From contig OY987242.1 of assembly GCA_963920765.1 (NCBI GenBank), positions 13,354,002-13,418,001 on the forward strand: a stretch of 64,000 nt of DNA, in the 5' to 3' direction. The notes beneath the pieces were generated by a model, which saw nothing but the letters and a program-made list of their open reading frames with translations, searched no databases and was not told the DNA's origin. The translations under genes were made by a program, and so were the position numbers. Source of the DNA: Ulota crispa. Lineage: Eukaryota; Streptophyta; Bryopsida; Orthotrichales; Orthotrichaceae. Positions 58,342 to 64,000 of the stretch are shown in pieces. Within the stretch, counting starts at the first letter, position 1, and each line of letters opens with the position of its first letter.

Positions 58342-60236
58342 ATTACTATAATTGCATGTGAGGCTAGAGTGCATCTCGAGAAAGAGAGTTGTTCATTCAG
58401 TTTTTGGGATGAACTAGTGCTTCTGAGTGCAACTACAAGATAAATATTCCTGGCTTATGCAGAGGACACGAGTGGTGAGTTTTATAGTTATTTTGTATGC
58501 AAACTAGTCAAAGCTGGGCGAGTCCATAAATCTTCCCTCTTACCGTATTCCGTATGTATGTTGCATTATCGTCATGATGTTCTAATAGGTAGATAAAGGT
58601 CGGAAGTGCAGTGCAGATTTATCTACCTAGGTTTTTCAATTAGTTACCTGTTTTTTATTTAAAGAATTGTTGAGCATGTTCGCTGTAGTTATCAATTTAT
58701 GCAAGTATAACTTTTTTGCATTACTCAAGTCGAACAACTAATGTAAGATTGTTCTCCATTCACAGGAGGTTTTCCGAGCGATGAGCGAAGGTCATCTTTT
58801 TACCTGTTCATGACTCTTCGCTTGCTTTTAGTGCATGTTTCGTGATATCAAATAAAGCTGTGATGTTGATTGGGATCGTTAATAGATTAATTGTTTATGA
58901 CAATTAAGTGAGTTCATTGAGTACTCGTACTTGGTCGGACTCAAAGAACGACAGAGAGCATGTTACCTGTCGACCATCGGCCCTTATGACGTTTAATTGA
59001 CGTTTCTTCTGGGATGTTGTAATATTGCGTGTAGATTAGATAATAATTATGCTGACACGTTTTTCCTCAACCGTGGAGTGGCAAAAGTATTCAGATTAGT
59101 TGGGCTTGTTACTTGTTCTAAGCCTCAGATGTGGAGTATTGAGTTTATTCAAAGCGTGTCCAAGTTCTATGACGTTCTTAGGAGGTCAGACCTCCTGTAG
59201 CAAATTGCCTTCATTATCTCAAACTCCAAATTATATCGGTTTTGTCCATGTTGCGTAACCACTCGATACAAATTTTTGTGCCAGCAGATCAATGCGGATG
59301 TGTCTGCCCTTTTTTGTGGTACATTGCGCAAATGCCCACAACCGTTTCTGACGGCGTTTTACCGTCATTCCTCTGTTATCTAACTTTTCGTTTGAGTTGG
59401 AATTGAGAGTGTACTGGGGTTGCTCTTTGGCCTCAAGCGGTTATCTCTCTACCCATGGTATGCCCAGTTTACGAGATCAAGTGCTTCTGTAATGTCACCT
59501 GTACATGCAACGTATTTGTGTGTCGCACTGTTAGTTGACCCCATATAATGTTGAGCATTTTGGACTCCTTGACTTGGACATTGATGAGTTGTGAGTTCAG
59601 TAGATTGGATTTGGACTAGATTCTCAGCGATACTAACTAGTGTGCATCCTTCCCTGACAGTTTCTTTTCTTCTTATGTCGAAGATCTCATGCGAGTAGAA
59701 CAGAAATAGAAACAGAAACCAGGAGAATAGGATTCTCCGTTTTTGGATTGACATAATTCTCTTGAGTGTTTCCCTGGTGCAACCTAGGCTACCTCATCTC
59801 ATGCTGCTCCAGACATAGCGACTCTATTAGTAAGATCTCTGGTTATAGAGACCGAGCGATGATTCTGCATGGGTGCAGCTACTTATGGATCCGTTCGCGT
59901 TACGCCGCGACCGCTGCATGCAAACGACGCTGCTGCTGGTGGCAGTGCGTCAGTGTTTCGGTTAGGCGCTCCGAACTTCAATATTTTCGGTCTCTTTTAG
60001 AGGCACTGGTACGATCAACCGGCAATGCCATTGGCATGCACTGATGGCCAGGTGCTTGCTTTATACCACCTCGACTGTCGTAGTCTGACATTGTCAGTTG
60101 TTACTTTTCACGAGATTTGGCTTGGTCCAGATTTACTTCGGACGAGATTTGGCCTGGTCCAGATTGCAAGGGCAGGCGTGTCTATCCAATGTTGTGTTTT
60201 AGGGTGTGTGGGATGTGTCACGACCAATGTTGACAC

Positions 60237-60405
60237 AAGAAGTGTAACAAAACAAGACCAATGTAAAGGAGTGAAACAAAACAAGAAGGAAGCGCACAAA
60301 AGGAAAAGGAACTGGCATACACCACAAAACAAACACCTGAAAAGAACCCGGGGGCATCTGTACAAATATTGCAAACTTCAAAGGGATCCATCAAGTATTC
60401 CCTTG
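60237..60405. repeat. Partial family P copy (right arm)
   Basis: AAGAAGGAAGCGCACAAAAG, GGAACTGGCATACACCACAA, AACAAACACCTGAAAAGAAC and TGTACAAATATTGCAAACTT, AAAGGGATCCATCAAG, TTCCC follow the right arm of the element at 58029-58341. The left arm is largely missing or scrambled. Confidence 0.7.
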
Positions 60406-60473
60406 TATAAAAAACTCAAAACGTATCATAAAAAGTACAACAAGTACTTGCACTACCACACGTAATTGTACTT

Positions 60474-61123
60474 TTAACCCCTCAAGGCCCAAGGAGACCA
60501 AAATTGTCCCTCCTTGTTTGTAATTTGGGATGCCTAAATTTTCTTCACGATTAATTACAATGATTTTTTTTTTTTTAAAGTTCTTGTTGAAGTCTTGTTT
60601 TAGTATCAAGAGTCCGATTTTGAAAATGACTAATTATGATTTTTCTATTTACGATTTTGTGCAAGGGTGTCCATTGCAAATCTTCACTTTCTAGTGTTGA
60701 GAGCTCTTGGAAAAGAGCCTAAAGGACACTAGAACTTGGAGAAACAATCACATTAGATACTTAATTTGAAAAGTTGTAGAGTAGATTTTAAGAAGCTATA
60801 AATTGATTAGGGTTACACATGTATTTTACATACTCATTTTTTTTGGCATTTTCATTTTTAAATTTGAGATGGGAAAAGAGGATTGAAAGACTTAAAACTG
60901 TGAAAGTGATTTGAACACCCTCTTGATCAAATGTTATAATCTTTCAATCCATAAATGATATTGTTGAGTTTTCTTTTCCTATGTGATCATTAACATATCT
61001 AGTTTGAATTTGTATGGTTACAATTTAAAAAAATTGATGCCACTTATCAAAATGTTGACATTTTGTTCATCCAAGAACAGGTTTTGAGATACTTGGGAAA
61101 GTGTATGGGCTTTGAGGGGTTAA
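60474..61123. mobile_element. TTAA-flanked element A of a three-element chain
   Basis: The left terminus is TTAACCCCTCAAGGCCCA. The right terminus, reverse-complemented, is TTAACCCCTCAAAGCCCA, 17 of 18 bases alike. Interior AT-rich with AAAATTGTCCC close to the left end, as in family T1. Length 650 bp. No transposase. Its right TTAA (61120-61123) is also the left TTAA of the next element. Confidence 0.85.
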
Positions 61124-61195
61124 CCCTTGAGCGCCCGGGGTTTCAAAATAAGACAGAAATGCGGACCAAAGTCCGCTTGGGCGCTTAGGGTTTAA
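61120..61195. mobile_element. TTAA-flanked mini-element B (76 bp)
   Basis: The left end is TTAACCCTTGAGCGCCC. The right end, reverse-complemented, is TTAAACCCTAAGCGCCC. Inside, GCGGACCAAAGTCCGC is a tight GC hairpin. Very small, but it has complete TTAA-type ends, and both TTAA sites are shared with neighbours. Confidence 0.75.
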
Positions 61196-61823
61196 CCCTT
61201 TAAGGACCGGCCAACTTGTTTGTGGTCAATTTTGGTACTTTTTGAATGCTAGACGGAATTCCGTTATGAGTTTGGGTGCGCAAAAAAGGAAATAGTTGTG
61301 GGGAATAATAAGGCACATTCATAAGGCCAAGAATAAAAAGAAAGTGTGTTGGCATTTGGAAATGAGACTCAAAAAAGCAACATTGGAGTGGCTGTAAATA
61401 CAATAATCAATACACAAAAGATGGCCATGGCCATGAACACAAAAGACGCAGTAAACGCGCTGACAAGGCAAACCTTGAAGATCCCATCTTCTTGCTAACC
61501 ATCATCACGCCAAAAGAAATGCCACATGTCCCTCTCACAACAAAACAGACTTCATCATACAAAAATACACTCCAAAGAGGTACGTCACTTATAGGCTCTA
61601 CAACTCAGCATGTATGACCTCATAGATGTATTATAAAATTGCACTTCAAGCTACATTTCTCCCCAAAATTCACTACCTCAACAAAAGCACCATGCATGAA
61701 GTGCATCCATATGGTTAGATCTCTCTAACCCGACACCCATTTTTAGTTATATCCATTCATAAATTACAACAAAAAAAAAAGCCTTGCCCACCCCCAAATC
61801 AACCACGGTCCTTAAAGGGTTAA
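61192..61823. mobile_element. TTAA-flanked element C of the chain
   Basis: The left terminus is TTAACCCTTTAAGGACC. The right terminus, reverse-complemented, is the identical 17-mer TTAACCCTTTAAGGACC. Length 632 bp. The interior is non-coding and resembles neither element A nor family T1. The left TTAA is shared with mini-element B. Confidence 0.88.
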
Positions 61824-62277
61824 TACGCTCGATGACAATCAATGCACCCTGTTACAATTTTGCCCACGTCTTCTTGCTTTGCCCAACGGTGATCCTCGGT
61901 TCTGACCTGAAAAAGCAATGTGTGTTTATAAGGCTATCGGTAGCAGGATTCCAGTGCTTTGTCAAATGCATGTTGTGGTTGGCTCAAACGAGTCTCAGCA
62001 GGGGAAGTAATTCTGGTAATCCTCAAACATCTTTTTTTAAACCAAGCCCTGATTGAGGTTTAGGTGCAGCAAGTTTACTGAAAACTACAAGAAACTTGCA
62101 TTCTAGTAGTAACCTTTGTAACAGGAGTTTGGGGAAATGACTAGAAATCTCAAGTCAACGATTCGGCAGTGGTGGCCAAAGAGGCTATCATAACGCCAAC
62201 GGAAGTTAGCATTACCAGAAGTTTACATTATGGGGGAATTGAGTTATGGAGGCTCTGAGCTTTTGGACTACTAAAAC

Positions 62278-62406
62278 GATGCTTGGATAAGGTCAATAGC
62301 TCACAAGACCATATCCAAGCATTGAGCTTGGAACACAGAAAAGGTAGTGGGTCCTTGACTCTACCCAAACGTTTTTTCATACAAAGGTTGACCTTATCCA
62401 AGCATC
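62278..62406. mobile_element. Family G inverted-repeat element, intact small copy
   Basis: The 19-mer GATGCTTGGATAAGGTCAA at the left end is exactly reverse-complemented at the right end. Length 129 bp. The same termini bound the interrupted copy 54771-55253. Non-coding. Confidence 0.85.
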
Positions 62407-62546
62407 AATGTAGTGCAAAACCCCTTTACAACAATTTAAGTGAAATTTATTTAATTGATGTGAAAGCTTGGTTTACCTCATACCCTAATTCTCCAAGTAT
62501 GGATCTCGCCAAAACTTTTTGCTGCCCTATCAAGGGTACACATCAA

Positions 62547-62786
62547 GGTTCGGGGAGAACTGACAGTTAGTGTAGTGGCTGCTGGTTGAAATTGCAAAAA
62601 ATCTGGTTGAAACTTGAAACCATTGACTAAAAAACCGGTTCATTTTTCAAAAAATCTAAATATAGTACTTATACAATACAAATTTAGAAATTTTACAGAA
62701 AATAATTGGTCCATGGTAGTGAAAATCCGGTTGAAACTGGACACTGCCGGATTTCAACCGGTGCAGCTAGAATTTCTCCCCGAACC
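62547..62786. mobile_element. Inverted-repeat element with GGTTCGGGGAGAA ends
   Basis: The left end is GGTTCGGGGAGAACTGACAG. The right end, reverse-complemented, is GGTTCGGGGAGAAATTCTAG. The interior has several GGTTGAAA/TTTCAACC phrases in both orientations. About 240 bp, non-coding. Confidence 0.8.
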
Positions 62787-63775
62787 CTGGTATGCATCCT
62801 TCCTTCACACTCTTGAGAACACATGCTTACAAAATGCACTCAGTTCTGATCCTTCAAGTCACATTATTTCAAATAGTATTTAAATACTATAGTCCACAAT
62901 TTACTACTTCAACCTATCTAGGCTATTAACCTAAACTAATGTACCTCACAAATTGACTTATTTCTTGAAATAGAGCAAGTTAATGTTATTAGTGTGGGGC
63001 ACATCAACTGAAATAACTTGTGTAGTACTGGTTATTAACATCGTTAACACACCAATGTTATTGTACCGACAGGGATAAATTCTATATTGCGCAGGTATAA
63101 AACTGTTTTTTTTACTAAACAGTTCTAGATATTACTAAACCTCTAGCCTTCCATTTGCGTTTAACAAAGTACAAATTGTTGCTCTACTATCAATTTACTA
63201 TTTGTAGGGAAGAGGTTAGTACCTTGAACCTTAAACTGTGCAGTGGAGTTAACCCTGATGCTAAGAGAGTGAACATTAGGAATACTAAAGAGAATGCTGA
63301 CAGAAATGACTGCATGCTCAGCAAATCCAACAGTCAAACTCATGCTTATGACCAAGCTTTTACTCAGCAGGTACTCTTGCAACGATGTAAAACACCATAA
63401 ATTCCCAATCTAAACATAAAAAAACACCATCTCTCAACGTCAACGTCAAGTCCCTCATCAACCACAACCCCATCACTGCCAAATGTGCAGGCAAAGCGAA
63501 ATCGTGCTTTAACTATTTGTACACACATGTACATACACGTGACATAAGCTATTATAATTCATACTGTCTCCGGTCGGAAGATCCACTTCAGTGCTCTATA
63601 GCGCAGGATCCAAGACACCTTTATTCTCTAAACACAATAAGAATCTCCGGTACAGTAATCCAATGATCATCTGTGCCGAAAAAGAGTTGCGCAATAACAA
63701 CCTCAAAACGTCTAGAAAGACAGTAAACTTCGTACACACGGATTGAAAACATTACCTACAACGATTGGTGATAGT

Positions 63776-64000
63776 TTAAGTAATCGCCAGTTTCCGAGGC
63801 TTGGGGGTGTGCTCATTTTTCTCCTCTCGTAGAGCAATGAACGTCTTGACTTCATTTACCACTGGGTAGACAAAGCATTGCCAAGGAGCTTCGTTGGGAG
63901 CCTTCCAGATTGCGGTCTCCTCCAAGGAAGAGTCTTCCGTCGACTCCAGCTCTACACACCAGACGACGTCCAGTTGCGGCTCTTCATAGTCGGCGCATAC
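63776..64000 (-). CDS. C-terminal part of an unrecognised protein, cut by the window edge
   Basis: The last 75 codons (74 aa plus TAA) of a minus-strand frame run off the right edge. The peptide contains YEEPQLDVVWCVELEST, IWKAPNEAPWQCFVYPVVNE and KTFIALREEKNEHTPKPRK. The acidic, Trp-rich composition with a basic end, balanced codon use and GC content above the flanks support a real exon. I do not recognise the family. Whether this is one exon, or where its acceptor would lie, cannot be told from this window. Confidence 0.45.
   Translation of the reverse strand, partial: VCADYEEPQLDVVWCVELESTEDSSLEETAIWKAPNEAPWQCFVYPVVNEVKTFIALREEKNEHTPKPRKLAIT

Larger units (their letters stand above)
57602..63775. 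other. Intergenic, transposon-rich, between RPS16 and the right-edge gene
   Basis: RPS16 3' flank to about 57960, then: a near-perfect palindrome (58029-58341), plain sequence with no recognised gene (58342-60100), a partial family P copy (60237-60405), three abutting TTAA elements (60474-61823), a family G copy (62278-62406) and an inverted-repeat element (62547-62786). Open frames at 59766-60465 and 61784-62056 resemble no family. The last 300 bases are probably the 3' UTR of the right-edge gene. Confidence 0.6.

Noticed and set aside
60025..60465. 146-codon plus-strand frame
   Set aside because: It runs through a family P transposon fragment and has no family match.
60474..61823. Harbinger/Tourist assignment for the TTAA-bounded elements
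   Set aside because: A TTA or TAA 3-bp duplication would not be a direct repeat at these borders, whereas TTAA is. Assignment remains inference without a transposase.

Overview
This is nuclear DNA from a green-lineage (streptophyte) eukaryote. Every confident gene is a plant-type gene, most are split by GT-AG introns, and two encode plastid proteins typical of oxygenic phototrophs. A short TTTAGGG-type (telo-box) motif recurs near the start codons of the transcription and translation genes. I cannot name the species. The large AT-rich gaps filled with small inverted-repeat elements, and a plant CDKE kinase beside an X8-domain wall protein, would fit a charophycean alga or an early land plant, but that is inference.

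Layout. (1) 1.4-6.3 kb: a head-to-head pair, RNA polymerase III subunit RPC9 (minus, 4 exons including an 8-nt first coding exon) and a plastid DUF1517/FLAP1-like protein (plus, 7 exons). (2) 9.1-9.7 kb: an intronless LQY1-type thylakoid zinc-finger protein. (3) 14.2-17.5 kb: a decayed PIF/Harbinger transposon with converging transposase and Myb/SANT-like genes, both broken. (4) 17.5-32 kb: a gene-free, AT-rich block of small transposons. (5) 32.4-34.5 kb: a secreted X8 (CBM43) protein. (6) 39-54 kb: two co-oriented genes of the Pol II machinery, TAF4 (18 exons, about 1099 aa) and CDK8/CDKE (4 exons, 477 aa). (7) 57.2 kb: intronless ribosomal protein uS9 (RPS16). (8) 57.6-63.8 kb: another transposon-rich block. 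(9) The right edge cuts an unrecognised minus-strand gene.

The reading frames of RPC9, FLAP1-like, X8, TAF4 and CDK8 were rebuilt by hand. In each, the exon lengths sum to an uninterrupted frame, and the splice phases agree at every junction.

The most unusual content is the set of small non-autonomous transposons. One superfamily sits between TTAA sites and has termini beginning CCC(C)T, the signature of piggyBac-type insertion. At 60474-61823 three such elements abut and share single TTAA junctions. A second set consists of roughly 400-bp near-complete palindromes that start with GGG. Two of these have perfect 9-bp target duplications (TTCAAAATG and ATAGGATAA), which points to Mutator-like transposition. 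One sits inside a TAF4 intron. Several elements are nested in one another.
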